Positions 1 through 8,326 of a stretch of DNA of 64,000 bases are shown in pieces. Within the stretch, counting starts at the first letter, position 1. Each line of letters opens with the position of its first letter. Both the position numbers and the translations under genes were made by a program. Origin of the DNA: Desulfitobacterium_A nosdiversum (GTDB lineage: Bacteria; Bacillota; Desulfitobacteriia; Desulfitobacteriales; Desulfitobacteriaceae); NCBI RefSeq assembly GCF_049860565.1, contig NZ_CP172056.1, positions 434,001 to 498,000 on the forward strand, read 5' to 3'. Below the pieces are notes generated by a model, which was not told where the DNA came from, made no database searches, and worked only from the letters and a program-made list of their open reading frames with translations.

Positions 1-1
1 T

Positions 2-253
2 AATGCTATTTTGGAAAAGCAGCAAAATCGTTTAGAGCAAATTTCAGAACGGCTTTATCATGAAGAAAAACTCGATGAGTTTCGTGATACGAGTGATCAT
101 AATACAGAAATACTTGAAAATACATTAACCCGTTTTGACTGGGCCAATCAATATCTTTATGAACATTGGGATACGCTACCGAATGACGAGCGTTTGTCTA
201 TTATGCAGAAGCAGTGGAACCGCATAGAAGACATGCGTAACAGAAACATATAA
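2..253 (+). CDS. small hypothetical protein, possibly cut by the window edge
   Basis: The frame is open to the left edge of the window. The first possible start inside it is the TTG at 11, which would give 80 residues, but no ribosome binding site can be judged, so the gene may be truncated. The product is charged and mostly helical by composition (many Glu, Arg, Gln, Asn), with no signal peptide or membrane segment and no motif I recognise. A rho-independent terminator follows 30 bases after the stop, which supports this being the end of a real transcript. Confidence 0.55.
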   Translation, partial: NAILEKQQNRLEQISERLYHEEKLDEFRDTSDHNTEILENTLTRFDWANQYLYEHWDTLPNDERLSIMQKQWNRIEDMRNRNI

Positions 254-283
254 CCCATAATTTTATGCTTAGAGATATAAGAA

Positions 284-305
284 CCGAGGCATTCGCCTCG
301 GTTTT
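284..305 (+). terminator. rho-independent terminator
   Basis: A perfect 7-bp stem (CCGAGGC/GCCTCGG) with a 4-base loop is followed by TTTT. It closes the transcript of the small gene at the left edge. Confidence 0.8.
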
Positions 306-354
306 GTGTACCAGCTATTTGAATTAAACAATCGCTATAAGGAGAAAAAAATCT

Positions 355-933
355 ATGGAATTGTCGCCTCGATTATACCATTGGTTTGTCCGGCCTAAAT
401 CTTTTACCCAATTATACATTAACAATCTCCTGCAAATGAGTTTTGATTTCAAGAACAAAGCTGTTTTGGATTTTGGTTGTGGGGTTGGGTCAAGCAGCTC
501 GATATTCGACTCTAACCATTACCTCGGGGTTGATCCTGACTTTCACCGAGTTGCATATGCTAAACGTTTATATCCTACCTATCGGTTTAATGTCTTCGAT
601 GGAAAGAATCTTCTTCTTAAACAGAGTTCATTCGATTATATTATCATGGTTGCAGTGCTCCATCATATTCCTTCAGATGGCATAGCAAACTACCTTACGC
701 AATTAAAACGTATTCTAAAACCTTTTGGGCAAATTCTGGTCATTGAACCTTGTTTGGCTAAAAATTTACGACTTAGTAACTCCCTGATGAGGTTTCTTGA
801 TAATGGCCCTTATATTCGAGACTCAAAAGGGTACATGGAAATATTTGAAACAAATCAATTTAAAACAACAATTCATAAACAGTATCGAAGATTTTTTTAT
901 AACGAAATTTTCTTCTCAGCCCTATTAAATTAG
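355..933 (+). CDS. class I SAM-dependent methyltransferase
   Basis: A 192-residue protein with the Rossmann methyltransferase motif I, VLDFGCGVG, at about residues 37-45, an acidic residue at the end of the next strand (GVDPD) and a VLHHIP motif near residue 100. This is typical of the Methyltransf_11 family. The methyl acceptor cannot be told from sequence. The start is supported by AAGGAG eight bases upstream. It stands alone, preceded by a terminator and convergent with the next gene. It is a little short for the family, with a reduced C-terminal part. Confidence 0.8.
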   Translation: MELSPRLYHWFVRPKSFTQLYINNLLQMSFDFKNKAVLDFGCGVGSSSSIFDSNHYLGVDPDFHRVAYAKRLYPTYRFNVFDGKNLLLKQSSFDYIIMVAVLHHIPSDGIANYLTQLKRILKPFGQILVIEPCLAKNLRLSNSLMRFLDNGPYIRDSKGYMEIFETNQFKTTIHKQYRRFFYNEIFFSALLN

Positions 934-942
934 TTTGTTGCT

Positions 943-1470
943 CTAATAATTATCGACTTTTTGTATGATCGGCGATTCTCCTAAATCTCCGGGGGATGGA
1001 TAGATAATATCAGGGCAAAGATTTATTCCAGCATTACGATAGGCATCAGCCCAGAGCGTTGAGCATAGGCTGTTGTCTCTTGCTTTATAAGGCCATACCC
1101 AATGGAACAGATATCTTGATGCTTCCCAGATAATAAGTTTGTAATCATACTTTGCCCCTACTTTATTAACAGCATGCTCTACAATTTTTCTACGCTGGTC
1201 ATCGGTTAAGCTATTGCACGTAAAAACATCGACTCGACCGGTATAGGTCTCAAGCTTTTGGTAATTGGTTCTTTTAAAAGGCAGAATCTCAACTGCTTCA
1301 TCAGGACCGACAACGCCTGCTACATGGGTATACGAACTTCCTGTAATTCGTTTAATGACTTTATCAATCCAAGTGTTTCCCTGTATCAAGAGAAGATCCC
1401 CCGGTTGAATTTTAGAAGAAATTACATTTGAGTCACTAGGCAAAACTAAATTAGCGTCAAACAAACGCAC
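943..1470 (-). CDS. YiiX-like permuted papain-fold (NlpC/P60 clan) protein
   Basis: 175 residues matching the YiiX/YaeF group of circularly permuted papain-like proteins. His49 lies in SYTHVAGVV, Glu61 follows it, and the candidate nucleophile Cys136 lies in SLCSTLWADAY near the C terminus; the His-before-Cys order is the permuted arrangement. Family members are thought to hydrolyse amide or ester bonds in peptides or lipids, but the substrate here is unknown. No signal peptide is visible. It is convergent with the methyltransferase, with nine bases between the stops. Confidence 0.7.
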   Translation of the reverse strand: MRLFDANLVLPSDSNVISSKIQPGDLLLIQGNTWIDKVIKRITGSSYTHVAGVVGPDEAVEILPFKRTNYQKLETYTGRVDVFTCNSLTDDQRRKIVEHAVNKVGAKYDYKLIIWEASRYLFHWVWPYKARDNSLCSTLWADAYRNAGINLCPDIIYPSPGDLGESPIIQKVDNY

Positions 1471-1604
1471 AATATTTCCTCCTCCAAATACTAACGTCCA
1501 TTAAAAGATGCCTTCTAAGGCCTTAGTATCTTCGGAAGAACTTAAAGTTATGATTGCGATTTACTAAAAAATATTTTTATCCGCTTAATGAATTTTATAT
1601 TATT

Positions 1605-1639
1605 AAAGGCATACCTCTTACATTATGAGGTATGCCTTT
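1605..1639. terminator. strong hairpin, probable terminator
   Basis: A perfect 13-bp stem (AAAGGCATACCTC with its complement) with a 9-base loop lies just downstream of the small leftward gene at 1668. The tract after the stem on the minus strand is T/A mixed, so the terminator is of moderate quality. Confidence 0.65.
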
Positions 1640-1667
1640 ATGCTCTGGGGCCAGAATTATCTCAACT

Positions 1668-1919
1668 TTACTCTTCGTCAATCTCTTGAAGCAACCGCGT
1701 TGACTTCATGAGAACATTTCTTAATACTTCTTCTTCTGAAGAGACAGCATTAAGGCTTACCGGTGTCGTTTTTATTTCTGTACGATATTGTCTGGCTGTC
1801 TCCAGCAATTCGTTTAATTCGTTGGCATATCCCTCGACCCGATACCATCTTTTTTGTTCATAATCCTCACGGCAAAGGCGATTTAAAGCTTCAACATCAT
1901 TATAAACATGTCCTAACAT
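1668..1919 (-). CDS. hypothetical helical protein
   Basis: An 83-residue acidic, probably all-helical protein. I recognise no family. It has no membrane segment or signal peptide. Its ATG is preceded by a GGAGG-type site. It lies downstream of nrdJ on the same strand, 73 bases after the nrdJ stop, and is followed by a strong hairpin, so it may be the last cistron of the nrdR-nrdJ transcript. A functional link to nucleotide reduction is only positional. Confidence 0.6.
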   Translation of the reverse strand: MLGHVYNDVEALNRLCREDYEQKRWYRVEGYANELNELLETARQYRTEIKTTPVSLNAVSSEEEVLRNVLMKSTRLLQEIDEE

Positions 1920-1992
1920 AACAAACCTCCATTCAATCTTCTATTGACCATATGCTTCAACATATTTTCAAAGGATTAATATTGTCGTTACC

Positions 1993-4500
1993 TTAAGAAC
2001 ACTTAGAATAGCCACAGTTTGTGCATACAACGCAGCCACTTTCATGTGTAATAGGTGAGCCGCACTCTGGGCAAGCATTGTCGACCGCCACTCCGGCACG
2101 GGCTTTCTTGGTTAACCCGGTTACAGGTTCATCCTTTTTCTTTGGGGATGATGCACCTGCTGAAACTGAGCTTTGAAGTTGTGCTAAAGCTGTCCCAGTC
2201 CCATTATCTTCCGTTTTCCCGTTGCCATTTGCTCCGACGTCCATATACTTCCGGATAACACGGGAGATTGCATCAGGACAGGACATAACATTAACCCCTT
2301 CACGGCGGATGCAGGCCGGACAACGAATTCCTTTAATTTGTTCAATGATCGCGTCTACAGATAAGCCGGAACGAAGAGCGATCGAAATAAGACGAGCCGT
2401 TGCTTCAGACTGGGACGAACAGCCGCCGGCACGTCCGGTATTGGTAAATATCTCACAGATCCCTTTTTCATCGGCGTTTACACTGACATAAAGGTTACCG
2501 CAGCCAATCTTGATCTTTTCGGTAACACCCATGGTAATGGAAGGACGAGGACGGGGAACAACGGTATTTGCTTCCGGAACAAACGGTACTTTAGGAGCAA
2601 TAACTTCAAGTGACAAAGTCTGTTTAGCTGCATCATTCTGAGCATTTCCAGCCTGAGCAGCAGTTGAAGGAGCTTGTCCCGCTGCAGCTTTTTCGGCTTC
2701 CATGCTCGCTGCCTTTTCATCCCGGGAATTGCTCGTACCTGCCGAAAGAACTTGTTCCCCACGGCTGCCGTCACGATAAACGGTCAATCCTTTACAATTG
2801 AGTTCATAAGCGAGTTCATAAGCTTTTTCGATATCTTCACGCGTAGCAGAATTGGCAAAATTAATCGTTTTGGAAACTGCATTATCCGTATATTTCTGGA
2901 ATGCAGCTTGAATCTTGATATGCCATTCCGGATCAATTTCCTGAGCGGTAACGAAAACTTCCTGTACCCAATTGGGAACTTCCGAGAAGCCGAGTACTGT
3001 CCCTTTGTCCGCAATTTTCTTCATGAGCTCAGGGGAATCAAACCCATATTCTTTGGCATAGCCTTCAAAAATCGGATTAACTTCAATAAAAGGAGTTCCG
3101 TCCATGACTGTCTTAGTAAAAGCAACAGCAAAGAGAGGCTCAACCCCGCTTGAAGCACCGCAGATCATGGATATTGTTCCTGTCGGGGCAATTGTCGTAA
3201 GGGTTGCATTACGCAGTTTCATGACGCCATCATAGATCGACCCTTTATAGTTCGGGAAAGTTCCCCGCTCTTCAGCTAAGCGCTGAGATTCTAGCCGTGC
3301 TTCAGTCTGAATAAAGTTCATCACTTTTTCCGCATATTCCACACCATCTTCGGAGGCATACGAAGTCTGAAGCAAAATGAGCATATCTGCAAAGCCCATG
3401 ACGCCTAAGCCCACTTTCCGATTCGATTTAACCATTTCGTCGATCATTGGCAACGGATAAACGTTAGCATCAATAACATTGTCCAAAAAATGAATGGCTT
3501 TACGCGTTACATATCTCAGCTTTTCCCAATCGATTACGGCTTTGCCATCCTTCTCCGTAACTATAAGTTTTAAGTTTATGGAACCTAAGTTACAGGCTTC
3601 ATTCGGCAACAAGGGCTGCTCGCCGCAAGGATTGGTTGCTTCGATTTCTCCAATTTGAGGAGTAGGATTATCGCGATTCAGGCGGTCAAGGAAGACAATT
3701 CCCGGCTCACCATTTCTCCAAGCATGATCAACAATCGTATGAAAAACCTCTTTTGCGGAAAGGGTTCCTACCGCTTTTTCCGTATGAGGGTCAATCAGCT
3801 CATAGTCCCGGCCATCTTTAACCGCTCTCATAAACTCTTCCGTCATTCCAACTGAAATATTGAAATTAGTAATCTCTTTGTTATCTTCTTTACAGGAAAT
3901 AAACTCAAGAATATCCGGATGATCGACACGGAGTATCCCCATGTTAGCCCCGCGTCGGGTCCCGCCTTGTTTTACCGCTTCAGTAGCTGCGTTAAAAACT
4001 TTCATGAAAGAAACGGGTCCGGAAGCAACTCCACCGGTTGAACGTACCGTGCTGTTTTTCGAACGCAGACGGGAGAAACTAAAGCCTGTCCCACCGCCGG
4101 ACTTGTGGATAATAGCGGCAAACTTAATGGCATCAAAAATCTTCTCCATGCTATCTTCAATCGGAAGAACAAAGCAAGCGCTCAGTTGTCCTAAGTCACG
4201 GCCAGCATTCATTAACGTTGGAGAGTTCGGCATAAATTCCAAATTAGCCATCATAGTATAAAACTCTTTTGCTAATTCCTGAACTTCTTTTTTACCTTTT
4301 CCATAACGTTCTTCAACTTGGGCAATAACATTGGCCACCCGATAAAACATATCCTCTGGGCTTTCAACGACTTTTCCATTATCCTGTTTAAGATAGCGTT
4401 TTTCCAGGATGACTCTGGCATTTGACGTTAATTTGGCTTTAGGCCAGGCCTTTGGAGCAGATTCTTGAAAACTCAACACGATCCCCAACTTTCTTCTCAA
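1993..4500 (-). CDS. nrdJ: adenosylcobalamin-dependent (class II) ribonucleotide reductase
   Basis: Reduces ribonucleotides to deoxyribonucleotides using a thiyl radical generated from adenosylcobalamin, so it works without oxygen. The catalytic domain has NPCGEQPLLPNEACNLGS near residue 290 with the radical-bearing Cys, the APTGTIS loop, and the paired redox cysteines expected for this family. A long Ala/Lys/Pro-rich linker leads to a C-terminal Cys-rich tail (CPECG...CTNCG...C) that acts as the thioredoxin-linked or zinc-ribbon tail. At 835 residues it is normal for NrdJ. The start is unsure: the frame opens at a TTG, but the TTG eight codons in, after GGGG, may be the true start. It sits directly downstream of nrdR. 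Confidence 0.93.
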   Translation of the reverse strand: MRRKLGIVLSFQESAPKAWPKAKLTSNARVILEKRYLKQDNGKVVESPEDMFYRVANVIAQVEERYGKGKKEVQELAKEFYTMMANLEFMPNSPTLMNAGRDLGQLSACFVLPIEDSMEKIFDAIKFAAIIHKSGGGTGFSFSRLRSKNSTVRSTGGVASGPVSFMKVFNAATEAVKQGGTRRGANMGILRVDHPDILEFISCKEDNKEITNFNISVGMTEEFMRAVKDGRDYELIDPHTEKAVGTLSAKEVFHTIVDHAWRNGEPGIVFLDRLNRDNPTPQIGEIEATNPCGEQPLLPNEACNLGSINLKLIVTEKDGKAVIDWEKLRYVTRKAIHFLDNVIDANVYPLPMIDEMVKSNRKVGLGVMGFADMLILLQTSYASEDGVEYAEKVMNFIQTEARLESQRLAEERGTFPNYKGSIYDGVMKLRNATLTTIAPTGTISMICGASSGVEPLFAVAFTKTVMDGTPFIEVNPIFEGYAKEYGFDSPELMKKIADKGTVLGFSEVPNWVQEVFVTAQEIDPEWHIKIQAAFQKYTDNAVSKTINFANSATREDIEKAYELAYELNCKGLTVYRDGSRGEQVLSAGTSNSRDEKAASMEAEKAAAGQAPSTAAQAGNAQNDAAKQTLSLEVIAPKVPFVPEANTVVPRPRPSITMGVTEKIKIGCGNLYVSVNADEKGICEIFTNTGRAGGCSSQSEATARLISIALRSGLSVDAIIEQIKGIRCPACIRREGVNVMSCPDAISRVIRKYMDVGANGNGKTEDNGTGTALAQLQSSVSAGASSPKKKDEPVTGLTKKARAGVAVDNACPECGSPITHESGCVVCTNCGYSKCS

Positions 4501-4614
4501 CTTTATAACTCTTTTAATTTTGAAACAACGAACCAGGTTTTGGGATAGGTCTCTCGGCCTATTTTTTCAAGGCTTAAGGACTAAAAATGGGCATGTAAAT
4601 GCCCTGCCGTTTTG

Positions 4615-5082
4615 TTACTCCTTAGTTCCTCGTTTCTCCGCCAATTCATGAAGTTCTTTCAAAAAACGCTGAATATCATTAAACTCACGATAAACTGAAG
4701 CAAACCTTATATACGCTACTTCATCAAGCTGAATCAAGGCTTTCATTACCGCTTCTCCGATTTCAGTGCTCAGTACCTCACGCTCATGGCTGTTTTTCAG
4801 GTCTTTCTCAATCGAATAGACGACCTCTTCAATCTGCTCTGCTGAAACAGGCCGCTTCTCACAAGCCCTTAAAATCCCGGACATGACTTTTGAGCGAGAA
4901 AACTCCATCCGACGTCCATCTTTTTTAACGACAATCAGGGGAGTATCTTCAAATCTTTCAAAAGTTGTAAAGCGACGAGTGCAGCGATCGCATTCCCGCC
5001 TTCTTCGAATAGCAGTGCCTTCTTCAACCTGTCGGGATTCAAGGACTCTGGTATCATCATTTCCACAAAAAGGGCAGTGCAA
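4615..5082 (-). CDS. nrdR: transcriptional repressor NrdR
   Basis: A 155-residue regulator of ribonucleotide reductase genes. An N-terminal zinc ribbon carries Cys3, Cys6, Cys31 and Cys34, and an ATP-cone domain spans about residues 49-139 and senses dATP/ATP. Length and motifs are exactly those of NrdR. The start is TTG, decided by GGGGTGAT just upstream and by the universally conserved MxCPxC beginning. nrdJ follows 114 bases downstream on the same strand, so NrdR very likely controls it. An NrdR-box-like palindrome lies inside its own promoter, implying autoregulation. Confidence 0.96.
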   Translation of the reverse strand: MHCPFCGNDDTRVLESRQVEEGTAIRRRRECDRCTRRFTTFERFEDTPLIVVKKDGRRMEFSRSKVMSGILRACEKRPVSAEQIEEVVYSIEKDLKNSHEREVLSTEIGEAVMKALIQLDEVAYIRFASVYREFNDIQRFLKELHELAEKRGTKE

Positions 5083-5112
5083 TACATCACCCCCACATCT
5101 AGTGTCTTGTAC

Positions 5113-5142
5113 ATTTTAGCAACACTATATATAGCATGTCAA
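5113..5142 (-). promoter_or_regulatory. sigma-A type promoter of nrdR
   Basis: On the minus strand TTGACA (-35) and TAAAAT (-10) are separated by 18 bases, about 30 bases upstream of the nrdR start. The spacer contains the NrdR-box-like palindrome listed separately, so repressor binding would occlude RNA polymerase. Confidence 0.7.
5122..5137. promoter_or_regulatory. NrdR box
   Basis: ACACTATATATAGCAT matches 14 of 16 positions of the NrdR-box form ACACWATATATWGTGT as I recall it. It lies between -35 and -10 of the nrdR promoter. NrdR boxes usually occur in pairs about three helical turns apart. I see no convincing second copy. Confidence 0.65.
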
Positions 5143-5361
5143 ACATCTATTATAAAAGTTTTAACCCTTGACCATGTTTTTAAGTTCATTTATATCATGC
5201 ATACTCGCTCAATCAGGCTCGTCCTTATTTTTCCTTTTTTAAGGCAAACTTAGGTTGTTTTTTTTAAAAATAAGTAAAAAATCTACATGGATACTATCTC
5301 TTTGCGGAAAAATAACTTTGATTCAAAAAGCAAATGAACGTTTGAAAGGCAGGTTTTAACT

Positions 5362-5499
5362 ATGGAGAAAAAGTTTCCTGATAAAGCGGAAAATCCGAAA
5401 ACCAAGCCCGTTTATCACAAGCCGGATAAAGTCCCCAGCATGGATTCACGCGATGGCCATGGACTCTCAAAAGATCAGGTTCTTCAAGGGAAGTCTTAA
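5362..5499 (+). CDS. small 45-residue hypothetical protein
   Basis: ATG with AAGGCAGG about nine bases upstream opens a 45-codon frame ending in TAA. The product is strongly charged and rich in Lys, Asp and Pro, with no hydrophobic stretch, so it is soluble and probably disordered. It is divergent from nrdR and ends 24 bases before the DnaA-box cluster. I do not recognise a family. The clean start signals argue for translation, but conservation cannot be tested here. Confidence 0.45.
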   Translation: MEKKFPDKAENPKTKPVYHKPDKVPSMDSRDGHGLSKDQVLQGKS

Positions 5500-5522
5500 G
5501 TTCGTTAATTTTAACTCACATT

Positions 5523-5584
5523 TTATCCACAGAGTTATCCACATTATCCACAGATTATCCCAAAATTTTAACAGCTTATCCAAA
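5523..5584 (+). promoter_or_regulatory. cluster of DnaA boxes
   Basis: Three perfect TTATCCACA boxes at 5523-5531, 5535-5543 and 5544-5552 are followed by TTATCCCAA at 5555-5563 and TTATCCAAA at 5576-5584, all in the same orientation within 62 bases. Such density is found at origins, at DnaA-titrating loci and in DnaA-controlled promoters. No dnaA gene or clear AT-rich unwinding element with the rest of an oriC is present. Confidence 0.8.
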
Positions 5585-5617
5585 CGGTATGCACAGGTTT
5601 TGCACCCGCTAACCCTT

Positions 5618-5654
5618 AAAAAAGAGAGGACTGCGTTTATTTGCAGTCCTCTCT
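5618..5654 (-). terminator. terminator of the ssuCBA-type operon
   Basis: A perfect 12-bp stem (AGAGAGGACTGC with its complement) is followed on the minus strand by a run of six T, immediately downstream of the substrate-binding protein gene. Confidence 0.9.
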
Positions 5655-5661
5655 CTTGCTT

Positions 5662-6672
5662 CTATTCACTTATAAATGATGTATCAATTAAGTCCGTTAT
5701 TAACTGATCGATATTTACAGACGGTTTAAGGAATCCGTTTTTTTGCAGGAACTGAGCAGATTGCTTAAGTTCATTGATAACCGATGAGTCTATTTTAGTC
5801 TTAAAAATAAACTTCGGATAAAGCGCTTGAACGCTTTTTACATCTAAATTGAGCTGTTTGCTTGCTATATTATAAAAATCATTCTTATTTTGCTCAGCCC
5901 ATTGAATACTTTCTTCATGGGTTTTTATAAAACGCTTAATCAGATTCGGATTATCACGAATAAATTCCGTACGAGCCACTATGAAGGTTTGCCCTGAGAT
6001 CAAGCCCTCTGCCGTTTGAATTAGAGTTCCCTTGCCTGAGCCTATAACTTTAGAAAGGAGCGGTTCAGGAAGAATAGCCGCATCGATTTGCCCTCCCAAA
6101 AGTGCTGTAGCAGCATCCGTAGATTCCATGGGTACAATCTCTACATCCGATACGCTCATATTCTCTTTTGCAAGGGCTTTAATAAGGAGTTCATGGAGCA
6201 TTGTTCCTTTTTGCAAAGCAATTTTTTTATTCTTTAATCCCTCAATTGATTTAATGTTTGAATTTGTTCGTGCGACAATCCCTATGCCTTTAGGAAATTG
6301 GGAATATCCGGCGATGACTTTGATATCGTTGCCATTCGCTTTGGCAAGAAGAGCCGAAACATAATTCATCGAAGTGCTGATATCAATACTTTTAGAAGCT
6401 AAGGCTTCAAGCTGAGCCGGACCTGCCGCAATCTCCTGCCACTTAAAATCAATGCCATCCTTTTGAAACTCTTTTTCAAAAAGTTTTTGATCCAAAGCAA
6501 CGATCGCTGGAACATTGATGGGACGTGTTGAATAAGAGGCATTAATTTGAGTTGCTTTATCCTGATTGACCTGAGAAGAATTTTTTGCAGTTTGAGATCC
6601 GCATCCTGCGACCCCCAGCAAAAATAGAAATAGAGCTAATAAATAGACCAAAAATTTGCTTTGCTTCTTCAT
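5662..6672 (-). CDS. ABC transporter substrate-binding lipoprotein, SsuA/TauA/NitT type
   Basis: A membrane-anchored solute receptor for an ABC importer. The N-terminal lipoprotein signal has a hydrophobic stretch and the lipobox GVAGC, followed by the two-lobed NMT1/SsuA-like domain (about residues 40-330). The family binds sulfonates, taurine, nitrate or pyrimidine precursors, and sequence alone does not choose. The start is set at the ATG at 6672 because AGGAG lies eight bases upstream; the frame also extends to a GTG three codons earlier. It is the last gene of a permease-ATPase-receptor operon followed by a strong terminator. A sulfonate substrate would suit the sulfite-reducing context, but that is inference. 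Confidence 0.85.
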   Translation of the reverse strand: MKKQSKFLVYLLALFLFLLGVAGCGSQTAKNSSQVNQDKATQINASYSTRPINVPAIVALDQKLFEKEFQKDGIDFKWQEIAAGPAQLEALASKSIDISTSMNYVSALLAKANGNDIKVIAGYSQFPKGIGIVARTNSNIKSIEGLKNKKIALQKGTMLHELLIKALAKENMSVSDVEIVPMESTDAATALLGGQIDAAILPEPLLSKVIGSGKGTLIQTAEGLISGQTFIVARTEFIRDNPNLIKRFIKTHEESIQWAEQNKNDFYNIASKQLNLDVKSVQALYPKFIFKTKIDSSVINELKQSAQFLQKNGFLKPSVNIDQLITDLIDTSFISE

Positions 6673-6688
6673 TTGCACCACTCCTATT

Positions 6689-7432
6689 TTACAGATTTAA
6701 GCACTCCATGATTTGGAGTTTTAACTGTGTTTTATCCTCATGATTTAAGCTAGTTAGCCCGTTGTTCGCTATACTAAACTCTTGAACAATTTTACCCGGC
6801 GTAGAAGACATCATAATTACACGTTGACCCAATCGAATAGCCTCTTCAATATCATGGGTTACCATGATCATTGTTGTACCAGTCACTCTCCAGAGCTTTT
6901 GCACTTCCTCTTGCAATCTCATCCGCGTTATGGCATCTAACGCAGAAAAAGGTTCATCCAGTAAAAGAATCTCAGGGTTTATGACTAATGCACGGGCGAG
7001 CGCTACCCTTTGGGCCATACCTCCAGATAATTCACGAGGATACGCCTTTGAAAAATCAACGAGTCCAATCAACTCCAGACAATTTTGGATACGCTTTTTT
7101 CGATCTATCGTTGAAATGCCCTTACTTAGACCTATAGCAATATTATCCTCTACTGTGAGCCAAGGAAAGAGCCGTGGTTCTTGAAATACTATCGCACGCT
7201 GTTGACTCGGTCCTTTGACTTCAACGCCGCGGATAGATACTCTTCCTTCTGTTTGATTTTCTAGTCCCGCAAGAATCCGCAATAACGTTGTTTTTCCACA
7301 CCCGCTTGGACCTAATAAACAAATAAACTCGCCTTGATTAACATTGAAGTTTATCCCTGCAAGCACTTTAATCTGTACTCGTGGTGATTCATAACTCTTT
7401 GTTAATCCTCTTATTTCCAGCAATCTGTTCAT
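6689..7432 (-). CDS. ABC transporter ATP-binding protein, SsuB/TauB type
   Basis: A 247-residue ATPase that powers the importer. Walker A is GPSGCGKTT near residue 42, the signature motif is LSGGMAQR, Walker B is ILLLDEPFSALD, and the switch His is in MVTHDIEEA. It sits between the permease and the binding protein with gaps of 15 bases or less, so the three are co-transcribed. The family handles sulfonate, taurine, nitrate or related anions. Confidence 0.92.
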   Translation of the reverse strand: MNRLLEIRGLTKSYESPRVQIKVLAGINFNVNQGEFICLLGPSGCGKTTLLRILAGLENQTEGRVSIRGVEVKGPSQQRAIVFQEPRLFPWLTVEDNIAIGLSKGISTIDRKKRIQNCLELIGLVDFSKAYPRELSGGMAQRVALARALVINPEILLLDEPFSALDAITRMRLQEEVQKLWRVTGTTMIMVTHDIEEAIRLGQRVIMMSSTPGKIVQEFSIANNGLTSLNHEDKTQLKLQIMECLNL

Positions 7433-7447
7433 ATCTTCCTCTCATCC

Positions 7448-8248
7448 TTAAATCTCGGACCAAGGCAACAGAAACTTCTCTAAATACCTTAATCCTAGAT
7501 CGAGGATTATGCCCGCAATACCGATGACAAAAATAGAAACAAAGATTTGTTCCGGTTGTGCTAAATCTCTGCCCTCCATAAGCAAGTATCCAATGCCTTG
7601 TGAAGATGCAATGATTTCAGCAGCAACGAGTGCCTTCCAGCAATTGCTTAACCCTAATCGAATACCGACAAATATGAAGGGTGCGGCTGATGGAAGATAA
7701 ACCTTATAAATAGAAGCTATCATACTCAGCCGATAAGCATAGGAAACCTCTTTTAATTTTGGATCAACCGCTTGAATACCATGCAGGGTATTCAAAAATA
7801 CTGGAAAAAAAGACGCGTAAACAATGAGTGCAATTTTAGAACTCTCGCCAATTCCCAGCCATAAAATGAAGATTGGAATCCAGGCTATTGCAGGAATCTG
7901 CTGAAGAAACGTTAATGTGGGAGTAATAAATTTCTGTATTGGAAAAAAGAATCCCAAGCTTACACCCAAGGGAATTGCCATGCAAATGGTTATCGAAAGT
8001 CCTATTCCTAATCTTATTAAGCTTATTAATAGATGTTTTATAACAGAACCGCCCGTTAAGAGCTCAATGAACGTTCGGAAAATCTTCGACGGTGAGGGTA
8101 AGAGGTAATTATTAAGGAATCCGATAGAGCTTAGATATTGCCACATCAAGATGAAAAGAACAGGAATCATTATCCCCTGAGCAAATCTCAGGAAACTCTT
8201 TTGATACTGTTCTCCAAAAATTGATCGTTTATCATTTCCGTCTTTCAT
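7448..8248 (-). CDS. ABC transporter permease, SsuC/TauC type
   Basis: A 266-residue inner-membrane permease with about six hydrophobic segments. The BPD_transp_1 EAA-type loop is near residues 165-185, where it docks the ATPase. It is the first gene of the three-gene importer operon. The start is ATG with AGGTGGAG upstream. The substrate is not fixed by sequence; it belongs to the sulfonate/taurine/nitrate transporter group. Confidence 0.9.
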   Translation of the reverse strand: MKDGNDKRSIFGEQYQKSFLRFAQGIMIPVLFILMWQYLSSIGFLNNYLLPSPSKIFRTFIELLTGGSVIKHLLISLIRLGIGLSITICMAIPLGVSLGFFFPIQKFITPTLTFLQQIPAIAWIPIFILWLGIGESSKIALIVYASFFPVFLNTLHGIQAVDPKLKEVSYAYRLSMIASIYKVYLPSAAPFIFVGIRLGLSNCWKALVAAEIIASSQGIGYLLMEGRDLAQPEQIFVSIFVIGIAGIILDLGLRYLEKFLLPWSEI

Positions 8249-8270
8249 TAAAGCTCCACCTGATTACTTA

Positions 8271-8297
8271 TAATTAAAGGGACCCTATGGTCCCCTT
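8271..8297 (-). terminator. terminator of the hydrogenase operon
   Basis: A GGGACC/GGTCCC stem with a 4-base loop and an A/T flank becomes a T-rich tail on the minus strand. It separates the hydrogenase operon from the ABC transporter operon. Confidence 0.65.
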
Positions 8298-8326
8298 AAT
8301 TCATTATACTATATAAAAATAGCATC

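Noticed and set aside
2674..3153. Rightward 159-residue ORF inside nrdJ
   Set aside because: It is the reverse-strand shadow of a highly conserved gene.
4501..4614. Cobalamin riboswitch before nrdJ
   Set aside because: The gap is only 114 bases and none of the conserved B12-box features is visible.
5523..5584. Chromosomal origin oriC
   Set aside because: DnaA boxes are dense, but no dnaA/dnaN or typical unwinding element flanks them, and the neighbours are nrdR and an ABC transporter operon.
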